Positions 14,288-22,100 of a DNA stretch of 34,488 bases are shown here, in pieces. The notes beneath the pieces were generated by a model. That model had not been told where the DNA came from and did not search any database. It saw only the letters and a program-made list of their open reading frames with translations. How positions within the stretch are numbered: the first letter of the stretch is position 1; each line of letters opens with the position of its first letter. Source of the stretch: Candidatus Uhrbacteria bacterium (GTDB taxonomy: Bacteria; Patescibacteriota; Patescibacteriia; UBA9934; GWF2-40-263); the NCBI GenBank assembly GCA_016188475.1, contig JACPHT010000008.1, positions 1-34,488 on the forward strand. Direction: 5' to 3'. A program made the translations under genes and the position numbers.

Positions 14288-14317
14288 ATTCTAGCATTCG
14301 CGTACGGCCTTCGACAA
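14288..14317 (-). promoter_or_regulatory. Promoter for the cysS leader
   Basis: Extended -10 TGCTAGAAT (hexamer TAGAAT at 14293-14288), an 18-bp spacer, and -35-like TTGTCG at 14317-14312. The start site would be near 14281, directly at the 5' arm of the hairpin. The -35 element is inside the dispersed repeat at 14304-14331. Confidence 0.5.
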
Positions 14318-14331
14318 GCTCAGGCAATAAT
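14304..14331. repeat. Dispersed palindromic repeat upstream of cysS
   Basis: ACGGCCTTCGACAAGCTCAG followed by GCAATAA. Degenerate fragments continue to about 14390 (GGGCAATAAATTTACATACTG and CCTTCGACAAGG), the remains of at least one more copy. Confidence 0.8.
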
Positions 14332-14395
14332 AAAAAAGCTGGGCAATAAATTTACATACTGCTCATACAACCTTCGACAAGGAAGGAATTTAAAG

Positions 14396-14555
14396 GAGCG
14401 GTCGTACCATGTCGTAGGGAGTCGAGGAGGAGTAAAGAAGCCAACTGCTTGGCTTCGTACCTCCGAGACGGGTTGGAAGATGTCTGGCTGAAAGCCAGAC
14501 CGTACAACACCTGCGGCGAGGAGTCCGCTGGCCCGGAGACATTGTACGACCGCTC
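14396..14555 (+). ncRNA. Putative multibranched structured RNA of unknown class
   Basis: A 160-nt GC-rich island without an ORF. P1 pairs 14396-14413 with 14538-14555 (17 of 18). P2 pairs 14421-14430 with 14460-14469 and contains a tandem G-A mismatch flanked by GTC and GGAGG. It encloses a 7-bp hairpin at 14438-14455. A second arm pairs 14470-14475 with 14505-14511 and encloses an 8-bp hairpin at 14482-14500 (GTCTGGCT-GAA-AGCCAGAC). A short stem GCGG/CCGC lies at 14513-14528. G-A tandem pairs form on the plus strand only (C-T on the other), so I favour plus. It does not resemble tRNA, tmRNA, RNase P, SRP or T-box RNA. A small inverted-repeat mobile element is the alternative. Confidence 0.5.
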
Positions 14556-14571
14556 TACTATTTTCTAAAAA

Positions 14572-15111
14572 TTAATACGAATCGTAGTTGCGGCCCAACA
14601 TCACCATAGCCAACAAAGGCATCGAAACCCAAACAGCCTTCGCGATATCACTGACAAAAAACGCTTGCGTTGTGCTTGATAAAACGCCGGCCAAATCATT
14701 TGGAAAAAATGAAAGAGTAACACTGATTAGTAAACCGACGTGTAAGAATGAAAAAATCATCACCTGCCATAAAGGACCTTGAGCGGCCGCGTGACCAAGT
14801 GTTCGAAGCAAAGCTGAATGTGATAAGAAAAAGAAAAGAAGAATAAACACACCAAGAAAAACTGAAACTCGTAATGCAAAAGCGTCATTGATGGAAATTC
14901 GCGCGGTAAAAGCATTTATAAACGGTATATAATTCACTATCGCAAGCGCCATGTAAATCGAAACCAAGATCACGATAATTCGATCACGTCCAAGTGAAAT
15001 TCCATAAATCAGCGATGCAATAACAAAAAATAAAAGAATGAAAAGATCCCAACTTGGCTGAAGCCAGTTGATTCCCGTAAACATTTGAACAAACGATTGG
15101 ATTTGAAACAT
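14572..15111 (-). CDS. Hypothetical polytopic membrane protein
   Basis: About 179 residues from the ATG at 15111, with five or six hydrophobic helices and short loops. It contains 'LSHSALLRTLGHAAAQGPLWQVM' between helices. I do not recognise a family. It follows ftsL by about 190 bp and ends close to the structured RNA. A perfect AAGGAGGT sits directly against the ATG (no spacer), which is too close for normal use. A TATACT at 15131-15126 would place the transcription start near this AAGGAGGT, so the mRNA may be nearly leaderless. A GTG eight codons upstream overlaps that -10-like box and is unlikely. The gene's location next to mraZ-rsmH-ftsL suggests an envelope role but does not show it. 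Confidence 0.65.
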   Translation of the reverse strand: MFQIQSFVQMFTGINWLQPSWDLFILLFFVIASLIYGISLGRDRIIVILVSIYMALAIVNYIPFINAFTARISINDAFALRVSVFLGVFILLFFFLSHSALLRTLGHAAAQGPLWQVMIFSFLHVGLLISVTLSFFPNDLAGVLSSTTQAFFVSDIAKAVWVSMPLLAMVMLGRNYDSY

Positions 15112-15301
15112 ACCTCCTTGGGAATAGTATAACACGAAGTGAAAAAGTGGTGGAGTGAAGAAATTGATGAGTTAATCAAGAGTTAAGTTATGGAAGTCAA
15201 GTTAGTCGATTAAGAAAAAACGCCTAAATTAAAAACAGAACATGAACCCATGTCTGCTTCAACTTCATTGACTAATCTGACCACATTTACTCTTCCGACG
15301 C

Positions 15302-15664
15302 TCACTTACTCTCCGCTAATGCGTACGACGGTGTTGAAGACAACACATACGTTGGACGTTCGGCTCGCACAAGCCCAAGCATCTTTGTAGCGCGCTCGAC
15401 ATTCTCAAGCGATTGGGCTTGTTGTGTAACGACCTCAAGTTTTTGATTTCTCAAAGTTAGTTCTGATATTTCTGATTCAATTTCTCTTATTTGATATCCT
15501 TTCGAAACTGACTGGTTGATTTGAATGATATACGTTGCGCCAAAAATCAATAAAAAAACGAAAGAGGCGATATTCAACAATGTTTGATTGGAACGAACCC
15601 AACTAACAGGTGCTGAATGATGAATAACATTCGGACGCGAAAATGATGTTGAGAATGGGGACAT
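15302..15664 (-). CDS. ftsL: FtsL-like cell division protein
   Basis: A 120-residue bitopic membrane protein. It has a cytoplasmic N-terminus (about 30 residues), one membrane segment (about 32-50), then a heptad-rich coiled coil ('YQIREIESEISELTLRNQKLEVVTQQ' region) and a short tail containing 'LGLVRAERPTYV'. This is the FtsL/DivIC septum-initiator layout, and the 'A..LG...A..P.YV' ending is typical. Sequence conservation in this family is low, so the call rests on topology and on its place directly after rsmH (gap 30 bp), where ftsL is expected. In the canonical cluster ftsI comes next, but here ftsI is 9 kb away. Confidence 0.72.
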   Translation of the reverse strand: MSPFSTSFSRPNVIHHSAPVSWVRSNQTLLNIASFVFLLIFGATYIIQINQSVSKGYQIREIESEISELTLRNQKLEVVTQQAQSLENVERATKMLGLVRAERPTYVLSSTPSYALAESK

Positions 15665-15694
15665 ACGCGAGTGGGGATCGGTATGATTGTATGA

Positions 15695-16579
15695 TTAAAT
15701 TTTTTCAGCTACTCGGAGTTTTGCGCTTCTAGCTCGAGGATTACTTTTTATTTCCTCTTTGGACGGCTTGATCGCATGTTTGGTCACTACGCTAAGTCGC
15801 GCATTCTCATTCATAAATCTCTTCACGATCCTATCTTCAAGAGAATGGAACGTAATGATTAGCAATCGTCCGCCAGGAGCAAGAAGCTCAACGAAATCGA
15901 GCAACGCGCGCGTTAATTCGTCCAGCTCGTTATTCACCGCGATCCGAAGTGCTTGGAACACTCTGGTTGCCGGGTGAATTTTGCCGGAGGACCGCACAAC
16001 GCGCGACACGCACGCTGCCAATTCCGTTGTGTTTGAAAACTTATGCTGTGAGCGCTCGGCAATTATCGCCTGAGCAACACCACGCGCTTGTTTTTCTTCG
16101 CCATACTGTCGAAAGATACGCGCAAGCTCATCTTCACTCCATGTATTTACTATATCCGCCGCTGTCATCCCTTTTGAGATGTCGTAGCGCATGTCGAGCG
16201 GACCTTCCGCGCGAAATGAGAATCCTCGAGTTGGATCATCCACATGCGATGAAGCAAACCCGAGATCCAAAAGGATTCCATTGACATGAGTAAATTGATG
16301 AGCGTACGCGTGAGCTTTGACATTGGCGTAACTGTCATGAATAAACACAACAGCTTTGCCAAAATTTGATAACTCCTTGCGCGCTATCGCGAGATTTCCA
16401 GCGTCGCGGTCTATCGCAAGAAGTCTGGTTTTGCTTGATGGAACCACAGAGAGGGCGCGCATGAGGATGGCACGCGTATGCCCTCCCTGCCCCACAGTCC
16501 CATCAATAAAACATTGATTCGGCTCCGGTTGAAGGTGATCAAGCACCTCTTGGAGAAGGACAGGTTTATGTATAAACAT
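15695..16579 (-). CDS. rsmH: 16S rRNA (cytosine(1402)-N4)-methyltransferase
   Basis: A 294-residue MraW/RsmH methyltransferase that modifies C1402 in the decoding centre. The N-terminal 'HKPVLLQEVLDHL' and 'FIDGTVGQGGHTRAIL' (SAM motif I) are diagnostic. 'GILLDLGFASSHVDDPTRGFSF', 'RYDISKGMTAADIVN', 'ATRVFQALRIAVNNELDEL' and 'LLIITFHSLEDRIVKRFM' follow in the expected order. I use the ATG at 16579, which has GGAGG 10 nt upstream and starts with the family N-terminus MFIHKPVLL. The longer frame (to 16627) is not supported. Its place between mraZ and ftsL is the classic division-cluster order. Confidence 0.93.
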   Translation of the reverse strand: MFIHKPVLLQEVLDHLQPEPNQCFIDGTVGQGGHTRAILMRALSVVPSSKTRLLAIDRDAGNLAIARKELSNFGKAVVFIHDSYANVKAHAYAHQFTHVNGILLDLGFASSHVDDPTRGFSFRAEGPLDMRYDISKGMTAADIVNTWSEDELARIFRQYGEEKQARGVAQAIIAERSQHKFSNTTELAACVSRVVRSSGKIHPATRVFQALRIAVNNELDELTRALLDFVELLAPGGRLLIITFHSLEDRIVKRFMNENARLSVVTKHAIKPSKEEIKSNPRARSAKLRVAEKI

Positions 16580-16653
16580 AATTTTGTTTCCTCCAAATAA
16601 GAAGCCGGAACTGAAGCGTCCTAGCACGCATCATTTCTGACTACTCATTCAAG

Positions 16654-16676
16654 AGCCACGGCTAAAGCCGTGGGCT
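16654..16676. repeat. Second dispersed hairpin family, GCCACGGCTAAAGCCGTGGGC
   Basis: A perfect 8-bp stem (CCACGGC/GCCGTGG core) with loop TAAA, between mraZ and rsmH. Degenerate relatives lie at 26124-26146 and 32634-32655. The following 16680-16728 is a pyrimidine-rich tract with repeated CCGACCTTT/TCGGTCCTTT units. Confidence 0.75.
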
Positions 16677-16729
16677 ACCATTTCATTTCCGACCTTTTCA
16701 GACTTCTCGGTCCTTTCCGACCTTTTATT

Positions 16730-17161
16730 CTAAAACCCCAACTCTCCCAACTTTTCCGCAACAGAATCAGCATCGCCTTCGACCTTTTTCTTGTAAGTTT
16801 CCCATTTTGCCTCATCCCAAAGTTCAAGACGTGTAAACAAACCAGCTACAACAACATTTTTCTTCATCACCGCATAAGCGCGAAGATACTCTGGAAGCAC
16901 GACCCTCCCCTGTTTGTCCAAAACAACATCCATTGCGCCCGCAAGCATGAGTCGGGCGAATGCGCGGCTGTTGGATTGTCCCAGGGGCAAACTCGCAAGT
17001 TTTTGCGCGAGCTTATCCCACTCCTCCTTGGGAAACAGGAAGAGGGACGTGTCTAGACCACGTGTAACGACTGCTCCTTTTGAGAGCGCTTTGCGAAACT
17101 TTGACGGAATCGCAATGCGGCCTTTGTCATCGAGTGCATGTTTGTATTCACCGATAAACAT
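16730..17161 (-). CDS. mraZ: Transcriptional regulator MraZ
   Basis: A 143-residue AbrB-fold DNA-binding protein that controls the division and cell wall cluster. Two tandem MraZ/SpoVT-like halves are present. Residues 1-20 read 'MFIGEYKHALDDKGRIAIPS' and residues 77-93 read 'AMDVVLDKQGRVVLPEYLR', each with the DxxGR motif. I use the ATG at 17161, because the upstream TTG is not a family start. A 10-bp phased operator overlapping a good promoter lies upstream (17215-17265), so autorepression is expected. The leader contains a hairpin at 17192-17210 (CGGGAT/ATCCCG). Confidence 0.93.
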   Translation of the reverse strand: MFIGEYKHALDDKGRIAIPSKFRKALSKGAVVTRGLDTSLFLFPKEEWDKLAQKLASLPLGQSNSRAFARLMLAGAMDVVLDKQGRVVLPEYLRAYAVMKKNVVVAGLFTRLELWDEAKWETYKKKVEGDADSVAEKLGELGF

Positions 17162-17214
17162 ATAGAAAGGCAATCAGACAAAAAGTGAGCACCGGGATTC
17201 TTTCATCCCGATCC

Positions 17215-17265
17215 CCACTTTGTTCCACCTACAACCATTTTATTCCACTTCAAAACACGCGTCAA
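17215..17265 (-). promoter_or_regulatory. mraZ promoter with four phased MraZ boxes
   Basis: On the minus strand, -35 TTGACG (17265-17260), a 17-bp spacer and -10 TAAAAT (17242-17237). Four TGG triplets (within GTGGA, ATGGT, GTGGA, GTGGG) begin at 17247, 17237, 17227 and 17217, exactly 10 bp apart. They span the -10 and the start region. MraZ is known to bind direct repeats of TGGG-type boxes with this spacing. Confidence 0.8.
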
Positions 17266-17331
17266 CAAAAAAACCCACATGGCTGTGGATAAAAAAGAAG
17301 ACAGAGGATGATAAAAGGAGACAAGAGAACA

Positions 17332-19113
17332 TTACTTCAATGTCGGGAAACCTTCGTCAATCAAAACAGGTGTTGTTGAATAATCTAGTTCACCATTTTC
17401 AAACACATCAACAGTGGCGATCATACTGGTGTTTTGTGCTTCACCAAACTGATCAAAAATAAAATTCCCAAGCGAGTAAAAAATCAAACCTTTTTTATAT
17501 CTCTCAACAGGTTGTAAAACATGAGGATGATGACCAAAAATGATATCAGCTCCTGCGTCGATCATTTCATGAGCAAGTAAAACGGTTTCTGGCGTTGGAG
17601 TTGATTGATATTCTTCGCCCCAATGCATTGAAACAACAACCACGCCATGTGATTTTGCCGCAGAAGTGATGGCAGAAAGAACGTCTTGTTTATTGAATGG
17701 TTTTACTAAATTTTCAAAACCCAAAAACGCAAACTCTTGCCCACCAGCAGTCACTGTTTCAATTTTAGCCTCGTTTGAATAGCCACCAACCGGAACAATG
17801 CCTTTTGTGCGCAAAACATCAACCGATTGTTCCCATGCTTCGCGTCCGTAATCTGAATTGTGATTGTTGGCAACAGATAAATGGCTAAATCGCCACTCTG
17901 ACAAAAGATCAACAAGCCTTGGTTCAGCTTCAAAAACATATTCTTTTTGAACTGGCTTGCCTTTGTCCGACAAAACGCTTTCTAAATTTCCGAACAAAAG
18001 ATCGCTGTCGCCTGTCACACTTTTCATTAGCACATCAACTTTTTTCAAATCTGAAGTTATATTTTGATTGATGTGATCATAACTCAATCTTTCTCCAATT
18101 CCTCGCGCAAGCATAATGTCGCCAACAGCGCTGATTCGCGCAAGCGGACGTTTTGAACAATAATAAACAAAATAACTCGTTCCGTCTTTCGGCCCAATAC
18201 CTGACATCAAACGAGAGTTATATTCGTGCCAGCGAGGTTGCGCGAGACAACCTGAATATCCTTTCCAAAATAAAAACGTATCAAGCGCGAAAGATGAGTC
18301 AAGATAATCAGAATTCATTTTATCAATACGATCAAAATCTCTTTCCGCAATAGCTTCTTGAGTTTCAAGATCGTTCGCATCGGAAATTTCAGCTGAAAGA
18401 TAATGACTGAAATCAATACTCGCGATCAATAGAATTTTTTTATCAAGTGAAAATAATTTTCTAACAAACGCATCCGCATCAGTCATGCCAGATCTTGATG
18501 GAGCGATAACTGGAACAACTGGAACGTCGGGAAAATAATAAGCAATGAAAGGCATGTGAGTTGCGATTCCCTGTTCATTTACAAACGATTTTGGTTCAAG
18601 TGAAATTCCCAAATCTTTAATCGTCCGTGCGTCTGTTTGAACATCACCAAAAGGAGTTTTCCAAATACCGTTTGTTGTTTGAACATTTGCATTTCCCTGA
18701 TCCAAATGCGCAGGGCTCACCAAAACAATAACGTCCGGCTTGCTTCGTTTTGATATTTCTAACCAAAATTCATCTATTTTTGAACCAATATCAGTGTGAT
18801 GCGGCAAAATCGCGGCTTGAATTTCAGCATGCGATTTTTCAGAATCGAAATTTGATTGGTCTGTTTTTCCAACTGCGGCAAAAACTTTTTCAATGTTTGG
18901 AATAAAGTCGAGATAAAAAATGGGAACGTTACGAGGAAGAGATCGTTCGTTACTCATTATCCCTTCGACGAGCTCAGGGAATAATGAGTTCACAAAAACT
19001 AAAACCAAAACGAGGGCACATAGAAGCGCCCCCAAAAATTTTATTCCACGAGCTTGTCGAATGGATGAAATTTTTCTTAACCACCTATTCTTGAATCGTA
19101 ATAGTGTTTTCAT
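17332..19113 (-). CDS. Exported MEMO-like (AmmeMemoRadiSam B) and CapA metallophosphatase fusion
   Basis: A 593-residue protein. An N-terminal membrane anchor (about 25-45) is followed by a MEMO1/AmmeMemoRadiSam-system-B-like domain (about 60-330): 'AAILPHHTDIGSK', 'VIVLVSPAHLDQGNANVQTT', 'WKTPFGDVQTDARTI' and 'IASIDFSHYLSAE'. A C-terminal CapA/PgsA-type calcineurin-like domain (about 340-590) has 'SAVGDIMLARGIG', 'FGNLESVLS', 'SVANNHNSDYGREAW', 'VVVSMHWGEEYQSTP' and 'IIFGHHPHVLQPVE'. CapA proteins act in poly-gamma-glutamate or capsule export; MEMO domains bind metal with His/Asp ligands. The start overlaps the alpha-2-macroglobulin stop by 29 nt. Two dispersed repeats lie in frame in the N-terminal coding region and encode LFPELVEG and SSIRQARG-like strings. 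Actual substrate unknown. Confidence 0.85.
   Translation of the reverse strand: MKTLLRFKNRWLRKISSIRQARGIKFLGALLCALVLVLVFVNSLFPELVEGIMSNERSLPRNVPIFYLDFIPNIEKVFAAVGKTDQSNFDSEKSHAEIQAAILPHHTDIGSKIDEFWLEISKRSKPDVIVLVSPAHLDQGNANVQTTNGIWKTPFGDVQTDARTIKDLGISLEPKSFVNEQGIATHMPFIAYYFPDVPVVPVIAPSRSGMTDADAFVRKLFSLDKKILLIASIDFSHYLSAEISDANDLETQEAIAERDFDRIDKMNSDYLDSSFALDTFLFWKGYSGCLAQPRWHEYNSRLMSGIGPKDGTSYFVYYCSKRPLARISAVGDIMLARGIGERLSYDHINQNITSDLKKVDVLMKSVTGDSDLLFGNLESVLSDKGKPVQKEYVFEAEPRLVDLLSEWRFSHLSVANNHNSDYGREAWEQSVDVLRTKGIVPVGGYSNEAKIETVTAGGQEFAFLGFENLVKPFNKQDVLSAITSAAKSHGVVVVSMHWGEEYQSTPTPETVLLAHEMIDAGADIIFGHHPHVLQPVERYKKGLIFYSLGNFIFDQFGEAQNTSMIATVDVFENGELDYSTTPVLIDEGFPTLK
18952..18989. repeat. In-frame dispersed repeat in the MEMO-CapA gene (a)
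   Basis: The core CCCTTCGACGAGCTCAGGGA has an outer stem ACTCATTAT/ATAATGAGT (one bulge). Read in the gene frame it encodes NSLFPELVEGIMS, just after the membrane anchor. Confidence 0.8.
19033..19075. repeat. In-frame dispersed repeat in the MEMO-CapA gene (b)
   Basis: The core CCACGAGCTTGTCGAATGG has an AT-rich outer stem (AAAAATTTTA/TGAAATTTTT), similar to the copy at 1589-1630. It encodes part of the N-terminus before the membrane anchor. Confidence 0.7.
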
Positions 19114-22100
19114 TTGAGAAGTTTATAAGCGATGGATCACGCGAAGCGCGAATTGAAGCCGGTTCTGCTTTGAACGTTCCTGTATTTAATACTCGCGCAT
19201 AATACGTAATCATGTTTCGTGGACAATATTGAGAATACCAATTTACACTTGCGAAGAATGTCAGTGTTTGATCAGTATCGGTTTCAGGATACGTCACACA
19301 ATAATCACCAATTTCAATTCCTCCGCGCCAAGTTACCGGCGTTAGACCTGATGGCACACTTTCTGTAATCTGAAATACTTCTTTTGGAAGCGAGGCATCG
19401 ATTTGAAATGTCAGTTCAACTCGAACCAAATCATTTTCTTTGAAACTCGTGATATCTTTTTTGGTTTTTGGATCGATAAATCGACGTTTCACTGAAATCT
19501 TATCGTATACATTAGGAAAAGAAGAAATTGGTTTTTGATACGACGTGATAACAGAAACGCTACCTGAAGTTACAGTTGGTTGCAGTTTCGATAACTCTTC
19601 AGCTGACACAGCTATTGTTGATGAATTTCCATACGCAAGTTCAACAGTTTTGGTTTCTCCACGAAGATTGAACGATACTTTCGAAGCCCCAGACTTTATA
19701 AAAGGCAATGCCGATTTGATTGTCGCTAGTTCTTCCAACACAGTGAGTGTTTGACCTTGAGCTTGATTTTCAACATACGCGCGAAGTCCATCGCGATCTT
19801 GCACTTCATTAAACATTGCGGCAAGAAGCGCGAGTTGAGCGTTTGCCTCTTTTGTTTCTTCCGGGGTTTCACGTTCGACCCAAACATATTTTAATTCTCG
19901 TTTTGCAGACTCCATCAATTTTTCATAAATATCACGCGCGCTTTCTTTGTCTCCCGAATAGGCATACGCGATCGCGAGCGCAAGCCTTGCTTCATCAGTA
20001 AGTTCCTGTTTTGCGAAACGTTTTGCTTCAGACAAAATCGGTGTATCCAACGCGGCAAGTCCGGCATAAGCCCATGCCGCTTCAACTGGTGAAAGAACAC
20101 GATCTGAATCAACACCATACAACCACGAAAGCAAAGCTCCGCGCATTTCTGTTTCATCAAACGGCGTTTCTTTCAACAAAGCGATTTTTGCGGTCAAGAT
20201 TGGATCAAAATCAGAATACGGCAGTAACCTTATCCCTCCACTTTGATAAGAACCAATGTCAAGTTCTGGAATTGAAACATTCGTTGAAAAAACGTCATTC
20301 AAAACTTTTGTTGCGACAAAACGAACCGTCGCTTCATCAGCGCGATCACCATATCGCCAAGACATCCACGCTAAATCGCGATAATACTTTCCGACATTCC
20401 CATCAACAAAAGTAACATAAGTCAAACCTTGCTCTGCGCCAGACAATTTTGTGTCAGTTTGAAGTATTTGTTCCTCAACGACTGGAACCGACAATCGTGA
20501 TTTCACAATTTTAATTGGATATGCAACCGCGTCTTTAAGCGATCCTGTTTGCGCTTTGATAGTAATTGTGTGCGCACCTTCCGTAAGTTTCGGAAGCGCT
20601 AAATGAGCGCGCGCTCCGACAGTTGTATTCAAAACCGAGCTTGCTTTCTGATCGTCAACAAATAATTCGTAATGAATTGGATCTGTAATTTTTGTTTGCG
20701 TTCCTGCGGCTGTTGCTAAAATCTCCGGTTGATCTTCTGTAAGATATGTTGGCTGAACAGAGGCGTTAATAAAGAACGGTAAAGTTGTCGCGATATTTTT
20801 TGTGATAATACCTGCTTGCAAACCTTTTGTATCAATCGCTTGTGTTGTAAAACGCCACGACGTGATGTTGTCTGGAAGTGGAATTTGAACATTCGCAATT
20901 CCTTCATTGTTTGTTTGAACTTTGATAAACGCGGCAGTGTCAACAAAGTTGCTTCGTATTTCGCCTTCTCCGCCTCCTCCACCTTCAGCGCCGCCAAATC
21001 CCAATTCGCGCTTGTGGCTTGAGATGATTCCTGAAATTCCGCTTGGCAATCGTTGATACAACACATTCAATGGATCAACGTACTCTGGAAAAACCGCGAA
21101 GTATGCCTCATCAACAACACTTATATTTACTTCGGCTGAAACCGGATTTCCATTCTTATCTTTCACAACAACTTGAACATTCGCGTTCTGGCCTGGCCTG
21201 TATTGCTCCTGTTCAAGCACAAGATCAACATCCAGTTTGCGACTTAATTTGTCAAAATCAACTCGATGTCCGCTTGTATATCCAAATCGTGAATTGACAG
21301 TTACATATCCGTCGCCAGTAAACAAAACTCCAAAAACAGTCACGTTCGGAATATGTTGTTCACCAAATGTAAACGAATATTCTGGCGCTGAAGAAAACGA
21401 GTATTGTTTAATTCCTTGTTGAGCTTCAATGAAAAGGAACTTCCCGTTTTTGATCATTTCAAACTTCTTTCCAAACTGACGAACTTCCAATTTAACTTCT
21501 TCTCCAATTTTATAATCGAATTTTTGCGCGTTTTCAATGTCTGTTTGAGGATCGAAGAATGTTAAATACGGATCAGAATAATCAACACCGCCTGCATAAT
21601 TTTCATTGCTGAATGGATAAACAGACGCGATATCTGTCCGACCTTGTGAATCGGTTGCTGAAAGGCGTATTTCATAAGATGCATCAGGACGATTCGCATT
21701 AAACTGCACAGAGGCTTTTCCTTGCGCATCAGTCACGACTGTTCCGGAATAAACATCATTCTCACGTCGCTCGTAACGAAAATTCTCACGAACGATCTTG
21801 CGAATAAAATCGTAAGTGTTTTCAGTTTTAATTTTTTCGTAATAAATTTCTTTTGCACTAACTTTGACCGAAGTATTTGGACTTACATTCTTATAATCTT
21901 CTGTTCGATCGTCTGAATCAGTTATTTGCACTTGGCGCGTGTCAACATTCACTGTTGCAACACCATCTTTGATTTTTCCATCACCTAAAACAACTATTGA
22001 AGATGAATAAATATAGAAATTACTGTACGCATCAACTGGCTCTAATCCGGGTTCGGATAAAGACGCTTGATTATAAGAAGAGTCAACATTCGTAATTTGA

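Noticed and set aside
14396-14555. Retron msr-msd RNA (long a1/a2-like inverted ends)
   Set aside because: No reverse transcriptase gene anywhere near and no UAGC branching-G signal at the stem base.
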